The translations under genes and the position numbers were made by a program. The notes below the pieces were generated by a model. It did not search any database and was not told the origin of the DNA. It saw only the letters and a program-made list of their open reading frames with translations. 61,072 nt of DNA, taken from Candidatus Contendobacter odensis Run_B_J11 (GTDB taxonomy: Bacteria > Pseudomonadota > Gammaproteobacteria > Competibacterales > Competibacteraceae). The stretch is from contig NZ_CBTK010000255.1 of assembly GCF_000531125.1 (NCBI RefSeq), positions 1 through 61,072 on the forward strand, given 5' to 3'. Of this stretch, positions 26,236 through 36,981 are shown piece by piece; within the stretch, counting starts at the first letter, position 1, and each line of letters begins with the position of its first letter.

Positions 26236-27045
26236 TCACTGGGCCAACCCCTTGACCTGTTTCAGCAGCGCCTGGGCATAGCGGATCGGAATTGCGTAAG
26301 TGATGCCGCTCGGTCTCTCCAACAGGGTTTCCTTGCTTTCCTGCACAAATACCTTGTTGATGACGCCGATCACTTGACCGGTGTGCGGTTCATACAGAGG
26401 GCTGCCGCTATTGCCGGGATAGGCGGTCGCATCCAGTTGCAGCACTTCAAACGGTTCGCCTTTCAGGCGCTTCAGCGTTATGGCGTCTAATTGCCCGGCT
26501 GCCGGAACCGGAATGGCGACTGGGCTGATGGCGGAAATGATGCCGGTATGCGTGACTGGAAACAGGCCCAGTACGACGCCGATAGGGAACCCGGTGAAGG
26601 CGATGCTCTGCCCTTCACGCAGGCTTTGCGATTCACCCAGCCGCAGTGGCGGCAGCGGCGCACCTTCGATTTCCAATACAGCCAGATCGTGGCTGGGATC
26701 GGTTGCAACCTTGGTCGCCAATCGCGACTCGACTTTTTTACCCTGGCCGATGAATACCGCCAGCGTTTCCTTGTTTTGAGTGTCGAGGAAATCCGGCAGG
26801 GCGTGGGCGTTGGTGATGATGTGGCGACCCTGCGCGACTACAAAACCGGTGGCCTGGAATTTAGCCGCCGGTCGCCGGGCAGGTTGCACCGTACCGATGG
26901 CGACAATGCTGGCTTTCACCTTATCAACGGTATCCGCCAAATCGGCCGCCTGGGCTACGACGGGAGGCATGGCCAGTATGAAACTACTTGCCAGCAGGAT
27001 CGCCCGCATTCGGCGGCAGAAAAACAGTAAACAGATTTTGATCAT
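26236..27045 (-). CDS. Secreted trypsin-like serine protease
   Basis: The 269-residue product begins with a signal peptide (hydrophobic core Ile-Leu-Leu-Ala-Ser-Ser-Phe-Ile-Leu-Ala, cleavage near Ala-Gln-Ala-Ala) and should act in the periplasm. The chymotrypsin-fold triad is visible as His in Thr-Asn-Ala-His-Ala, Asp in Ser-His-Asp-Leu-Ala-Val, and Ser in Pro-Gly-Asn-Ser-Gly-Ser-Pro. Unlike DegP or DegQ it has no PDZ domain, so it is a single-domain HtrA-like protease. The start follows a CGGAG site; a Met 12 codons later is an alternative. It lies just downstream of greA. Confidence 0.86.
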   Translation of the reverse strand: MIKICLLFFCRRMRAILLASSFILAMPPVVAQAADLADTVDKVKASIVAIGTVQPARRPAAKFQATGFVVAQGRHIITNAHALPDFLDTQNKETLAVFIGQGKKVESRLATKVATDPSHDLAVLEIEGAPLPPLRLGESQSLREGQSIAFTGFPIGVVLGLFPVTHTGIISAISPVAIPVPAAGQLDAITLKRLKGEPFEVLQLDATAYPGNSGSPLYEPHTGQVIGVINKVFVQESKETLLERPSGITYAIPIRYAQALLKQVKGLAQ

Positions 27046-27058
27046 GGTGACTCCGAGT

Positions 27059-27538
27059 TTAGAGGTATTGCACGTCCCTGATCTCGTAGGTCTTGATGCC
27101 ACCCGGCGTTTGCACATCAACTACATCATCGGTAGATTTTCCAATCAGCGCCCGGGCAATCGGTGAACTGAAGGAAATCTTGCCTTCTTTGATGTTGGCC
27201 TCGTCCTCACCGACAATCTGGTAGCGCCGCTCCTCCTCACTGTCTTCCGCCCGCAATAGTACGGTGGAACCAAATACCACTTTGTCCGAGGCCGGCAGCG
27301 TGGTGACGTCAATAATCTGGGCGCGAGCCAGTTTCGATTCGATCTCAGCGATCCGGCCCTCGGCGAAGCTTTGCTGTTCGCGGGCAGCGTGATACTCGGC
27401 ATTTTCCTTTAAATCGCCGTGGGCGCGAGCCTCGGCAATCGCAGCGGTAATGCGCGGGCGGGCCACCGTCTTGAGTTCCAGCAGTTCAGCGCGGAGTCGG
27501 GTCGCGCCAGTCACAGTCATCGGTACTTTTTGAGTCAT
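27059..27538 (-). CDS. greA: Transcription elongation factor GreA
   Basis: GreA enters the RNA polymerase secondary channel and stimulates cleavage of backtracked transcripts. The 159-residue product has the N-terminal coiled coil with the acidic tip Gly-Asp-Leu-Lys-Glu-Asn-Ala-Glu-Tyr and a C-terminal FKBP-like domain with Gly-Ser-Thr-Val, Ile-Val-Gly-Glu-Asp-Glu-Ala and Ser-Pro-Ile-Ala-Arg-Ala-Leu-Ile-Gly. Its ATG overlaps the carB stop by four bases, so it is translationally coupled at the end of the carAB unit, as in pseudomonads. Confidence 0.96.
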   Translation of the reverse strand: MTQKVPMTVTGATRLRAELLELKTVARPRITAAIAEARAHGDLKENAEYHAAREQQSFAEGRIAEIESKLARAQIIDVTTLPASDKVVFGSTVLLRAEDSEEERRYQIVGEDEANIKEGKISFSSPIARALIGKSTDDVVDVQTPGGIKTYEIRDVQYL

Positions 27539-30500
27539 GAGTGTAATTCCCGGTGCAGATCCTGAAGGCAGTTCACGGTTCCGTTATCAAGTTCGCGCAG
27601 GGCTTGGCAAGTAGCCCGGGCGGCGGCGAGGGTGGTGGTATAGCTGACCTTGTGCATCAAGGCCTCGCGGCGGATGGAAAAAGAATCCGCGATGGCTTGC
27701 TTGCCCTCGGTAGTATTGACGATTAACGCGATCTGGTCGTTCTTGATCAGATCCACGATATGTGGCCGGCCTTCGCCGACTTTGTGAACGGTTTCGCAAT
27801 TGAGACCGTGGCTGCGCAGAGCCAAGGCGGTGCCCTTGGTCGCCACCAGACCGAAGCCCAGTCGTTCCAGTTCACGGGCAATCTCGACTGCTTTTGCCTT
27901 ATCGGCATCGCGCACACTCAGGAAGGCTTGGCCGCTGCGGGGCAACTGATCGCCCGCGCCGAGCTGGGCTTTGGCGAAGGCCTCGCCGAAAGAGCGCCCG
28001 ACCCCCATCACTTCTCCGGTGGATTTCATTTCCGGCCCCAGCAGTGGGTCTACCCCAGGGAACTTGACGAAGGGAAACACCGCTTCCTTGACCGAATAAT
28101 AGGCGGGAATCACCTCGCCGGATACGCCCTGCGCAGCCAGACTGCGCCCCACCATGCAGCGGGCAGCGATTTTGGCCAGCGGTCGCCCGGTGGCTTTCGA
28201 GACATAGGGCACGGTGCGGGAGGCGCGGGGGTTGACTTCAAGCACATAAACATCGTCGCCCTGAATGGCGAACTGGGTGTTCATCAATCCGATCACGCCC
28301 AGCTCCAACGCCATGGCCCGCACCTGGTTGCGCAGCCGATCCTGAATTGCCGGACTCAGCGAGTAGGGTGGCAGCGAGCAGGCTGAATCACCGGAATGAA
28401 CACCGGCTTCCTCGATGTGCTCCATGATCCCGCCGATGATGACTTCACGGCCATCGCAGAGGGCGTCCACATCCACCTCAACCGCGTTATTGAGAAAGTG
28501 ATCCAGCAGCACCGGCGAGTCGTTGGAGACTCGCACCGCGTCGCGCATGTAGCGGCGCAAGTCTTCTTCCTGGTGCACAATTTCCATCGCCCGCCCACCG
28601 AGCACATAGGAAGGTCGAACCACCAGCGGATAGCCGATTTCCCGCGCCAGCCGCACTGCTTCTTCGGGTTCACGGGCGGTGCGGTTCGGCGGCTGCAATA
28701 AACCAAGCCGGTGGATCATCTGTTGGAAGCGTTCGCGATCTTCAGCCTGATCAATCGCATCCGGGCTGGTGCCGATGATCGGCACACCGTTGGTCTCCAA
28801 CGGACGAGCGAGTTTAAGCGGGGTCTGACCGCCGTACTGGACGATCACGCCCTGGGGCTGTTCCTTGCGGACGATTTCCAGCACGTCTTCCAAGGTCAGC
28901 GGCTCGAAGTACAAGCGGTCGGAGGTGTCGAAGTCGGTGGAGACGGTCTCCGGGTTGCAGTTAACCATGATGGTTTCGTAGCCGTCTTCGTGCAGGGCGA
29001 GCGCGGCGTGAACGCAGCAGTAGTCAAATTCGATGCCTTGGCCGATGCGGTTGGGACCGCCGCCCAGCACCATAATCTTGGCACGGTCGGTCGGCTCGGC
29101 TTCGCACTCCTCCTCGTAAGTCGAGTACAGGTAAGCGGTACCAGTGGCGAATTCGGCGGCGCAGGAATCCACCCGCTTGTAGACTGGATGGATGTCCAGC
29201 TCATTTCGCAACTGGCGGATCTCGTTCTCAGCGGTGCCGGTCAAGGTTGCCAGCCGGCTGTCGGAAAAGCCCTTGCGTTTGAGCGCATACAGCCGATCCC
29301 GATCATGCAGCGCGGCCAAACCCTGAGTACGCGCTTCGCCGGCGATCTGGACCAATTCCTCAATCTGAGCCAGAAACCAGGGATCAATTTTAGTCAGTTC
29401 GTAAAGGGTCTCAACCGAATAACCTAGTCGGAACGCCTCGGCAACGAACCAAATCCGTTGCGGACCGGGCACCCCCAATTCTTGCTTGAGTATGGTGTGC
29501 GGATCCGAGCGCCGATGATCGAGGACTTCAGTAAAGCCATCAACGCCGATTTCCAGCCCGCGCAACGCTTTCTGCATGGACTCCTGAAAGGTGCGGCCAA
29601 TCGCCATGACCTCACCGACTGATTTCATCTGGGTAGTCAAGCGCGGATCGGCTTGCGGGAATTTCTCGAAGTTAAAGCGCGGAATCTTGGTAACAACGTA
29701 GTCAATGCTCGGCTCGAACGAAGCCGGGGTGCGGCCACCGGTGATCTCGTTTTTTAACTCGTCGAGGGTGTAACCGACCGCCAGCTTGGCTGCCACCTTG
29801 GCGATAGGGAAGCCGGTGGCTTTGGAGGCCAGCGCCGAGGAACGGGATACCCGTGGGTTCATCTCGATGATCACCATCTGCCCGTTATCCGGGTTGATCG
29901 CGAACTGGACATTGGAACCGCCGGTTTCGACCCCGATCTTGCGCAGTACCGCCAGTGAGGCGTTGCGCATGATCTGATATTCCTTATCCGTCAGGGTTTG
30001 TGCTGGGGCAATGGTGATGGAATCGCCAGTATGCACCCCCATCGGGTCGAGATTTTCAATGGAGCAGATGATGATGCAGTTGTCGGCGCGATCCCGCACT
30101 ACCTCCATTTCAAACTCCTTCCAGCCCAGCACCGATTCTTCCAGCAGCACTTCACTGGTCGGCGACAAATCGAGACCACGCTCCAAGATTTCCACCAGCT
30201 CTTCACGATTATAGGCGATGCCGCCGCCGCTGCCGCCGAGGGTGAAAGATGGGCGAAGGATGGTCGGGAAGCCGATTTGGTGATGTTGCGCCAGTGCTTC
30301 CTCCAGGCTGTGCGCGATCACCGAGCGTGGGGTTTTCAGACCGATCTCGTGCATGGCCCGGCGGAACCGATCGCGATCTTCAGCCATATTAATAGCGTCG
30401 GGCGAGGCGCCAATCATCTCTACTCCGTACTGTTCCAACACCCCATGGCGGACCAGATCCAGCGCGCAGTTCAGCGCCGTCTGTCCACCCATGGTCGGTA

Positions 30501-30759
30501 ATACAGCGTCGGGCCGCTCGCGGGCGATGATATGGGAAACCGTCCGCCAGTGGATCGGCTCGATATAGACGGCATCCGCCGTGCCGGGGTCGGTCATAAT
30601 CGTGGCCGGATTGGAGTTCACCAGAATCACCCGGTAACCCTCCTCCCGCAGCGCCTTGCAGGCCTGGGTGCCTGAATAATCGAACTCACAGGCTTGGCCG
30701 ATCACGATGGGACCGGCGCCGATAATCAGGATACTTTGCAAATCGGTACGCTTGGGCAT
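27535..30759 (-). CDS. carB: Carbamoyl-phosphate synthase large subunit
   Basis: CarB makes carbamoyl phosphate from bicarbonate, ammonia (channelled from CarA) and two ATP, feeding arginine and pyrimidine synthesis. The 1074-residue product starts Met-Pro-Lys-Arg-Thr-Asp with [10 protein letters not shown]. It has two ATP-grasp halves (about 1-400 and 555-935) joined by an oligomerisation domain, and a C-terminal methylglyoxal-synthase-like allosteric domain, the site for UMP and ornithine effectors. An alternative start five codons upstream is less family-like. carA lies 33 bp upstream. Confidence 0.97.
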   Translation of the reverse strand: MPKRTDLQSILIIGAGPIVIGQACEFDYSGTQACKALREEGYRVILVNSNPATIMTDPGTADAVYIEPIHWRTVSHIIARERPDAVLPTMGGQTALNCALDLVRHGVLEQYGVEMIGASPDAINMAEDRDRFRRAMHEIGLKTPRSVIAHSLEEALAQHHQIGFPTILRPSFTLGGSGGGIAYNREELVEILERGLDLSPTSEVLLEESVLGWKEFEMEVVRDRADNCIIICSIENLDPMGVHTGDSITIAPAQTLTDKEYQIMRNASLAVLRKIGVETGGSNVQFAINPDNGQMVIIEMNPRVSRSSALASKATGFPIAKVAAKLAVGYTLDELKNEITGGRTPASFEPSIDYVVTKIPRFNFEKFPQADPRLTTQMKSVGEVMAIGRTFQESMQKALRGLEIGVDGFTEVLDHRRSDPHTILKQELGVPGPQRIWFVAEAFRLGYSVETLYELTKIDPWFLAQIEELVQIAGEARTQGLAALHDRDRLYALKRKGFSDSRLATLTGTAENEIRQLRNELDIHPVYKRVDSCAAEFATGTAYLYSTYEEECEAEPTDRAKIMVLGGGPNRIGQGIEFDYCCVHAALALHEDGYETIMVNCNPETVSTDFDTSDRLYFEPLTLEDVLEIVRKEQPQGVIVQYGGQTPLKLARPLETNGVPIIGTSPDAIDQAEDRERFQQMIHRLGLLQPPNRTAREPEEAVRLAREIGYPLVVRPSYVLGGRAMEIVHQEEDLRRYMRDAVRVSNDSPVLLDHFLNNAVEVDVDALCDGREVIIGGIMEHIEEAGVHSGDSACSLPPYSLSPAIQDRLRNQVRAMALELGVIGLMNTQFAIQGDDVYVLEVNPRASRTVPYVSKATGRPLAKIAARCMVGRSLAAQGVSGEVIPAYYSVKEAVFPFVKFPGVDPLLGPEMKSTGEVMGVGRSFGEAFAKAQLGAGDQLPRSGQAFLSVRDADKAKAVEIARELERLGFGLVATKGTALALRSHGLNCETVHKVGEGRPHIVDLIKNDQIALIVNTTEGKQAIADSFSIRREALMHKVSYTTTLAAARATCQALRELDNGTVNCLQDLHRELHS

Positions 30760-30792
30760 GGCTCTACCTGGCAAATGATGAGGGGCGCGGCG

Positions 30793-31932
30793 CTAGGAAC
30801 GGGGGGCATGTGCCGCCATGAGGGCGATGAACCGGTCGAATAGCGGCGCTACGTCATGCGGGCCAGGGCTGGCTTCAGGATGACCCTGGAAACTGAATGC
30901 AGGCCGGTCAGTGCGGGCGATGCCTTGCAGCGAACCGTCGAACAGCGAGCGGTGGGTGGTGCGTAACGTAGTCGGCAGGGTGGACTCGTCCACCGCGAAA
31001 CCGTGGTTCTGGCTGCTAATCATCACCCGACCGCTGTCCAGATCCAGCACCGGATGATTGCCGCCGTGATGACCGAACTTCATCTTGACGGTGTGTGCGC
31101 CGCTGGCCAGTCCCAGTAGCTGGTGGCCGAGACAAATCCCGAACAGCGGAATATTAGCCTCCAGTAGTTCGCGGATAGCGGCAATAGCATAGTCGCAGGG
31201 TTCGGGATCACCGGGGCCATTGGATAGAAACACGCCGTCAGGTCGCAGCGCCATGACTTCTTGGGCAGACATCTGCGCCGGCGCGACTGTGACTCGGCAA
31301 CCGCTCATAGCCAGCATCCGCAAAATGTTGCGCTTCACGCCATAATCGTAGGCGACAACGTGGTAACAGGTATCGCGCACGGCTGGGAAATCATTGCTGT
31401 CCAGTTGCCAGACGCCTTCATACCACTCGTAAGGTGTCGAGGTGCTAACCACCTGCGCCAAATCCATGCCCTTCAGCCCGGGAAATACACGGGCCAGCTT
31501 CAAGGCCAAATCGGTATCGAGACCTTCACCCGCCATGATGCAACCATTCTGGGCACCCTTTTCCCGTAGCAACCGGGTCAAGCGCCGAGTATCAATGTCC
31601 GCAATAGCGACTACGCCGCACTCGCGCAGATACTGATCCAACGGTTGCTGGCTGCGCCAGTTGCTGGCGACGCGGGGGCAGTCGCGCACTACCAGGCCGC
31701 TGGCGTGGATACGGGCTGCTTCCGCGTCGCCCCGATTAGTGCCGACATTGCCGATATGCGGATAGGTCAGGGTGATGATCTGCTGGCAATAGGACGGATC
31801 CGTCAGGATCTCCTGATAGCCAGTGATCGATGTATTGAAAACGACTTCGCCCTGGGCATGACCATCGGTGCCGATGGATTCGCCCCGGAACACGCTACCG
31901 TCTTCCAGGGCCAGAAGCGCGGGTTTCCTCAA
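30793..31932 (-). CDS. carA: Carbamoyl-phosphate synthase small (glutaminase) subunit
   Basis: CarA hydrolyses glutamine and passes ammonia to CarB. The 379-residue product has the N-terminal CPSase domain ([10 protein letters not shown]) and a class I glutaminase domain. The nucleophile is Cys in Gly-Ile-Cys-Leu-Gly-His-Gln, and the dyad lies in Gly-His-Pro-Glu-Ala. I place the start at TTG 31932: GGAGG at 31938-31942 is ideally spaced and the family N-terminus begins there, although the frame is open to 31959. This TTG overlaps the TGA of a possible leader ORF, and a terminator hairpin lies just upstream, suggesting leader-mediated control. Confidence 0.95.
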   Translation of the reverse strand: MRKPALLALEDGSVFRGESIGTDGHAQGEVVFNTSITGYQEILTDPSYCQQIITLTYPHIGNVGTNRGDAEAARIHASGLVVRDCPRVASNWRSQQPLDQYLRECGVVAIADIDTRRLTRLLREKGAQNGCIMAGEGLDTDLALKLARVFPGLKGMDLAQVVSTSTPYEWYEGVWQLDSNDFPAVRDTCYHVVAYDYGVKRNILRMLAMSGCRVTVAPAQMSAQEVMALRPDGVFLSNGPGDPEPCDYAIAAIRELLEANIPLFGICLGHQLLGLASGAHTVKMKFGHHGGNHPVLDLDSGRVMISSQNHGFAVDESTLPTTLRTTHRSLFDGSLQGIARTDRPAFSFQGHPEASPGPHDVAPLFDRFIALMAAHAPRS

Positions 31933-32015
31933 GGGAGCCTCCAGAACAGACACGCACAATAAAAGAGCGGCGAGAAGGCCGCTCCGGGAAAGGGGTTGCG
32001 AAACGGGTGGATCAA
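31929..32015 (-). promoter_or_regulatory. Possible carA leader ORF (28 codons)
   Basis: A TTG at 32015 opens a 28-codon frame rich in Phe, Leu and Cys. It reads through the terminator-like hairpin and ends at TGA 31931-31929, overlapping the carA TTG start by two bases. It has no clear ribosome site. It is listed as a candidate regulatory leader, not as a confident gene. Confidence 0.4.
31958..31984 (-). terminator. Terminator/attenuator hairpin upstream of carA
   Basis: On the minus strand GAGCGGC (31984-31978) pairs with GCCGCTC (31971-31965) across a 6-base loop, followed by TTTTATT. It lies 97 bp after dapB and only 25 bp before the carA start. It is either the dapB terminator or an attenuator in the carA leader. 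Confidence 0.75.
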
Positions 32016-32082
32016 AATGAGCGCAGAGTCTACCAAATCACGCCGCGCTGCTCTAGCGGCAAAGAGGGCGGCAGGTAGAGAT

Positions 32083-32934
<852 letters not shown>

Positions 32935-32989
32935 TCAAACTGGCATCGGGATAATTCCGGCAAGTTTCAACGAAGCCAAAAGATAACAA

Positions 32990-33022
32990 TAAAAAAGGGT
33001 TACGCCATGACGTAACCCTAGT
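32990..33022 (-). terminator. Terminator after tRNA-Gly
   Basis: On the minus strand a 9-bp perfect stem AGGGTTACG/CGTAACCCT with a 6-base loop is followed by a T tract. It ends the tRNA-Gly transcript. Confidence 0.85.
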
Positions 33023-33026
33023 GTTT

Positions 33027-33100
33027 TGGAGCGGGTGATGGGAATCGAACCCACGCTATCAGCTTGGGAAGCTGAAGTTCTACCATTGAACTACACCCGC
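33027..33100 (-). tRNA. tRNA-Gly (CCC anticodon)
   Basis: The minus strand gives a 74-nt cloverleaf. The acceptor is GCGGGTG/CACCCGC, the D-arm carries AGTTCAATGGTAGAAC, and the anticodon stem TCAGC/GCTGA has loop TTCCCAA (anticodon CCC). The T-loop is GGTTCGATTCC, and a 3' CCA is encoded at 33027-33029. It reads GGG, glycine. Confidence 0.96.
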
Positions 33101-33216
33101 GATGCAACTTCATTCTTTCAGGTAGCCCAGCGGGCTGGCTAGACTAGAATCCTAACGATAAAATGCGCCCCCTGCAAGAAGTGGATTCCAGGCAAGGGGC
33201 ATAAAACAGGTGAAGA

Positions 33217-33549
33217 TCATTCAGGGATACGAAAAGCTTCGATATCCGCGCCGTTCTCAAGCGCTTGCTTCATCCAGCCTGGTTTTTTGCCATGCCCAGT
33301 CCAGGTTTGCCATGGGCTATTCAGATTGCGGAACTTCGCTTTACCGGAAGACCGTTTTTTGCGAGTAGAGTACGCAAGGATACCTTCGGGTGTCATATCA
33401 ACCTGATTGGCCATCTGTACCATCTGCTCGCGGATGGCTTGGATTTCACCCGCCTTTTTTAATTCGATTGCATCCTCAGCGCTCTTGATCAGCGCCTTGA
33501 GTTGCTCGATGGAAGAGGCTTCGATGATCACTTCAAGGGGATTGCTCAT
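33217..33549 (-). CDS. H-NS family nucleoid-associated protein
   Basis: The 110-residue product has an N-terminal helical oligomerisation region (about 1-55) and a C-terminal H-NS DNA-binding domain. Its core is Trp-Gln-Thr-Trp-Thr-Gly-His-Gly-Lys-Lys-Pro-Gly-Trp, the AT-hook-like loop that inserts into the minor groove of AT-rich DNA. Such proteins silence horizontally acquired genes, which fits the AT-rich accessory patches here. I start at the Met of Met-Ser-Asn-Pro-Leu-Glu; the frame is open 18 codons further. A sigma-70-like promoter lies upstream. Confidence 0.9.
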   Translation of the reverse strand: MSNPLEVIIEASSIEQLKALIKSAEDAIELKKAGEIQAIREQMVQMANQVDMTPEGILAYSTRKKRSSGKAKFRNLNSPWQTWTGHGKKPGWMKQALENGADIEAFRIPE

Positions 33550-33609
33550 GGTTATGTATTTACCGTCGTTATCGTTTCGGAAAAGTTCCGTGATCAGGAC
33601 CACACAGCT

Positions 33610-33637
33610 ATTCTAAAGCATTTTTTTCTATTCGCAA
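33610..33637 (-). promoter_or_regulatory. Sigma-70-like promoter of the H-NS gene
   Basis: On the minus strand TTGCGA (33637-33632), a 16-base AT-rich spacer, and TAGAAT (33615-33610) precede the H-NS start by about 60 bp. Confidence 0.55.
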
Positions 33638-33777
33638 TAGTTTCAATCATTGTTTAGTTTGATCTATTGGCCTAAGACATCCAGTCATCACATGAGTCAA
33701 TGCATGAACATTCTTGGCTGCACCGACTGTGTTCTTGACCGGTTCGATGAAATACTACGAGAAGCTCATTGAGAATC

Positions 33778-34488
33778 ATGTCTATTGTTGATGAATGGAA
33801 GGTGGGCGCCGATTCGCCGCTGCGAATCCGCAGTTTTGTTTTACGCGAGAGTCGAATGACCCGTGCCCAGCAAAGGGCGTTGACCGAGTTGTGGGAGCGG
33901 TTCGGGATCGAGTCCGGTAACACACCATTGGCTATCGTGGAATTATTTGGCCGTCGGGCGCCGCTGGTGGTGGAAATCGGTTTTGGCGATGGCGAGTCGC
34001 TGGCGGTCATGGCCAACGCTGATCCAGAAGTGAATTATCTGGGCATCGAAGTCCACCGTCCCGGCATTGGGCATTTGCTGTTGCGCGCCGAGAAATTGGG
34101 ATTGACCCATCTTCGGGTCATGCGTGCCGATGCTGTGGAGGTACTGGAGCGGCGGTTACCGGATGAATCCATTGACCGCATTCAGATTTTTTTTCCTGAC
34201 CCTTGGCCCAAGGCGCGACATCACAAACGCCGTCTCATTCAATCGTCCTTCGTCGCACTGTTGGCGCGTAAACTCAAATCAGCAGGACAATTGCACATTG
34301 CTACTGACTGCGAGGACTACGCTCGTTCTATTCTGGATTTACTGAACGCTACACCAAGGTGGGTTAATAAGGCTCCAGACCAGGGATTTACACCGCATCC
34401 TGCCGATCGTCCGCTGACCAAATTCGAACAGCGTGGCCGACGTTTGGGGCACGAGGTGTGGGAATTATTGTTCATGCGTTGTGAGTGA
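33778..34488 (+). CDS. trmB: tRNA (guanine-46-N7) methyltransferase TrmB
   Basis: TrmB methylates N7 of G46 in the tRNA variable loop with S-adenosylmethionine. The 236-residue product shows the SAM motif Val-Val-Glu-Ile-Gly-Phe-Gly-Asp-Gly-Glu-Ser, Gly-Ile-Glu-Val-His, and the signature Phe-Phe-Pro-Asp-Pro-Trp-Pro-Lys-Ala-Arg-His-His-Lys-Arg-Arg. It ends in the Thr-Lys-Phe-Glu-Gln-Arg-Gly motif. ATG 33778 is preferred over the TTG at 33769. It stands alone on the plus strand. Confidence 0.95.
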   Translation: MSIVDEWKVGADSPLRIRSFVLRESRMTRAQQRALTELWERFGIESGNTPLAIVELFGRRAPLVVEIGFGDGESLAVMANADPEVNYLGIEVHRPGIGHLLLRAEKLGLTHLRVMRADAVEVLERRLPDESIDRIQIFFPDPWPKARHHKRRLIQSSFVALLARKLKSAGQLHIATDCEDYARSILDLLNATPRWVNKAPDQGFTPHPADRPLTKFEQRGRRLGHEVWELLFMRCE

Positions 34489-34653
34489 TGGGTTACAGCA
34501 TCAATTTCTGCCGTAACGAACCCTAGCCGATGGGATCATTTTCGCCCAAAATGAATGATCGCATTTTCCAGCGCGAATCAGACTACGGGGTTGCCACCGC
34601 TGCGCACTCTGGGCGGATTGGCCTACACTCAAGACGGCGATGAGGTCAACAAC

Positions 34654-35925
34654 ATGTCTTTACAGTTCTTTTTTGATGTGTTCCGCAACGGGCGTCCGCA
34701 ATTCTGGATGCTGATCACGATCCTGATGATAGGAGTAAAACCCGTATTGGGGCAGGAAGGGCAGGGAGGGCAGGGAGTGTCTGTGCAACCCGGGATTGCC
34801 GCACGCTCTGCGGTGCTGATGAATCCAGCTACGGGTGAGATCCTGTTTGCCAAGGAACCCCACTTGCGCTTGCCACCAGCCAGCACCACCAAGGTGTTGA
34901 CTGCGCTGGTGGCGTTGGAACACCTTGATCCCAATACACGGTTGTCGGTCAGCCCACAGGCGGCCAGCGTATCTCCAAGCCGTGTCGGGTTACGAGCAGG
35001 CGAGGCTGCTGCGACGCAGGATCTGTTATACGGTCTGCTTTTGAAGTCAGGCAACGATGCGGCTGAAACCCTGGCTGAGGGAGCGGGTGGTTCGATTTAC
35101 GGGTTCTCCGAGTTGATGAATGCCAAGGCGGGGCAGATCGGCGCCCGCGATAGTCATTTTATGAACCCGCACGGCTTACCCAACGATGAACATTACTCCA
35201 CAGCCTACGATCTGGCGCTGATTTTCCGGCAGGCGATGAATCACCCAATGTTCGCGGATATCGTGCGTACTCGCAGCGCGGCACTGCGGATCGAGTCAGG
35301 GCAAGGTTCGTTTGATGACTGGCGGATGGTGCCGGTACTCAATCACAATCGGCTATTGGCCTCTTATGAGGGCGCACGTGGCGGCAAGACCGGTTTTACC
35401 CTTAAGGCTCGGCGCTGCTTCGTTGGCGAGGTGGATCGCGGCGGTGTCCGGTTGATCGTAGCGATTCTTAATAGCCCCAACAGTGGTACGTTGTGGCAGG
35501 ATGCCCGCACCCTGCTGGATTACGGTTTTGCCCGTTATGGTCTGGCGCCGCCCCCGCCGATGCCATCAGAGTCATTGCCGGTTCTGGTTCGACAAACGCC
35601 GGCCGTAGTGCCAACCGTGGCACGAGTAGCGGCCAAACCTCCGGTTGCCAAGTCAGTGGTTTCCACCAGATCAGTGGTTTCTACCAAGCCCGTAGCGCCG
35701 TTCACCCGCGCCAAGATAACCGTCAGAAACAATACTATCGCCCAGAAAACGATAGTGACCACCAAGCCAGCAGTGTCCAGGACCGGCAAAGCACCTGCTG
35801 TTGCGGCAACTAAGTCAGTGACTGGCAAAGCGGCTGCCAAGGCGGAGAAGCGGGAGGTCACCAAGGTGGCGCGGGTTGACCCAGCCATAAAGCCAAATCA
35901 GAGGGCTGTCAAACCACGGAGTTAG
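34654..35925 (+). CDS. D-alanyl-D-alanine carboxypeptidase-like protein (S11) with basic repeat tail
   Basis: This periplasmic enzyme of the PBP5/6/7 family trims the terminal D-Ala of peptidoglycan stems. The 423-residue product has an N-terminal hydrophobic leader and all three active-site motifs: Ser-Thr-Thr-Lys, Ser-Gly-Asn and Lys-Thr-Gly. In place of the usual PBP5 C-terminal beta domain there is a ~110-residue Ala/Val/Lys/Thr/Pro-rich tail. It includes a near-repeat of Ser-Val-Val-Ser-Thr-(Arg/Lys) and many Lys residues. I start at the Met of Met-Ser-Leu-Gln-Phe-Phe, 33 codons inside the open frame. A terminator follows. Confidence 0.85.
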   Translation: MSLQFFFDVFRNGRPQFWMLITILMIGVKPVLGQEGQGGQGVSVQPGIAARSAVLMNPATGEILFAKEPHLRLPPASTTKVLTALVALEHLDPNTRLSVSPQAASVSPSRVGLRAGEAAATQDLLYGLLLKSGNDAAETLAEGAGGSIYGFSELMNAKAGQIGARDSHFMNPHGLPNDEHYSTAYDLALIFRQAMNHPMFADIVRTRSAALRIESGQGSFDDWRMVPVLNHNRLLASYEGARGGKTGFTLKARRCFVGEVDRGGVRLIVAILNSPNSGTLWQDARTLLDYGFARYGLAPPPPMPSESLPVLVRQTPAVVPTVARVAAKPPVAKSVVSTRSVVSTKPVAPFTRAKITVRNNTIAQKTIVTTKPAVSRTGKAPAVAATKSVTGKAAAKAEKREVTKVARVDPAIKPNQRAVKPRS

Positions 35926-35959
35926 GTGGAGGTGAAGCATTAACCCTGTCCAGGTCGTC

Positions 35960-35990
35960 AAAAAAGGTGATTCAAACGAGTCGCCTTTTT
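35960..35990 (+). terminator. Terminator after the carboxypeptidase gene
   Basis: AAAAAGGTGA (35961-35970) pairs with TCGCCTTTTT (35981-35990), with one G-U pair and a 10-base loop, ending in a T tract. Confidence 0.8.
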
Positions 35991-36088
35991 ATTCGCGAAT
36001 CACTTAACCGCGAAACTTACAGCTTACGGATGCACGTCCAATGGGTTTATGGAGCAATCCTAATTCTACTTTGCCAGAACACATGTCA

Positions 36089-36719
36089 CTATTCGTTAAG
36101 TTGCTGTTTGCGGTGGGTGGAATCGATAGCCGCCTGCCGTTTGCGGTGGCGCACCTCCCTCTGGCGGAGGGCCTCCTCCAAGGTCGTATCCCGGCGGGGA
36201 AGGAAGTGGTTGAGCAACGCCCGAATGTCGGTACTGCTTAACAGCGGTCGGGGCTGCTGGTGAAGCCGACGATCTTCCAATCCGAACCGCATCGCCCTCA
36301 TGACCAGCGCCAGATGAGGGTGCCAGCCCCGCCAGCCCCGGACCTGGTAGTCGCCCAGTCCGACGTCCTGTTTGCCCTGTTGCAAGGCGCGTTCGATCCA
36401 GTAGCGTTGCCCTTACATGAACGCCAAGCGGGGCGCCGGCGTGTCGTCTGGGGCGTTGCTGAGGCTGTACTTGAACTCAGTCGGGGTGTCGATCTCCCGA
36501 CGCACGATCAGATGCCACGGCCGGGCCTGGGCTTCTTCGCCATCCCACAGCCACACCCGCCGATGCAGAATTTCCACCCGCAACGGGCCTTTCGTACCGG
36601 CGCGCAAGGTCGGTTTTACGCTGAAAGCCCCGCTGAGCCACGGGAATGTCCGCCGCCTGACCGCGCGCCGGGTCACTCGTCCACGCCTCGGGCAAAAATA
36701 ACCGTTCGTCCATCAAAGG
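36089..36719 (-). pseudogene. IS701-like transposase remnant
   Basis: The C-terminal half of a DDE transposase of the IS701 type can be pieced together. From upstream it reads Met-Asp-Glu-Arg-Leu-Phe-Leu-Pro-Glu-Ala-Trp (36716 downward). A frameshift at about 36610-36640 moves into the frame with Trp-His-Leu-Ile-Val-Arg-Arg-Glu. An in-frame TAA at 36415-36413 follows Leu-Ala-Phe-Met. The same frame then resumes with Gly-Gln-Arg-Tyr-Trp-Ile-Glu-Arg and [10 protein letters not shown], and stops at 36089. The N-terminal half is absent and no terminal repeats are seen, so the element is dead. Confidence 0.75.
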
Positions 36720-36980
36720 GTTGACAGCTACTGAAAACTTTATTGACTTTCATGGGCTTTCATTTAAGAATCTTGGCCGTTCTCAGGAACCTACCGCCAG
36801 TTGGGCGGAAAGTAACGCTTGCAGAGAGGGCGTGAGACCTGGGGGAACATGCGGTCGCCTCATCAGCGTAAAGTTCCCCACCCGTGGGGAATTTGAGTGG
36901 CGAAAACCAAGCCGTACCCTTGGGCAACCTCGTTGAAGCAAGAAGTGAGCTATGGAATAAAAGACCATGGTTTACGCAAC
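36720..36980. other. Intergenic stretch, no gene recognised
   Basis: Between the transposase remnant and the lipoprotein fragment I see no supportable gene. A small palindrome TTCCCCA-CCCG-TGGGGAA lies at 36874-36891. Long open frames here lack ribosome sites and family-like sequence. Confidence 0.4.
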
Positions 36981-36981
36981 G

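Noticed and set aside
36874-36891. Palindrome TTCCCCA-CCCG-TGGGGAA resembling a type I-E CRISPR repeat core.
   Set aside because: Only one copy is present, with no spacer periodicity and no cas genes nearby.
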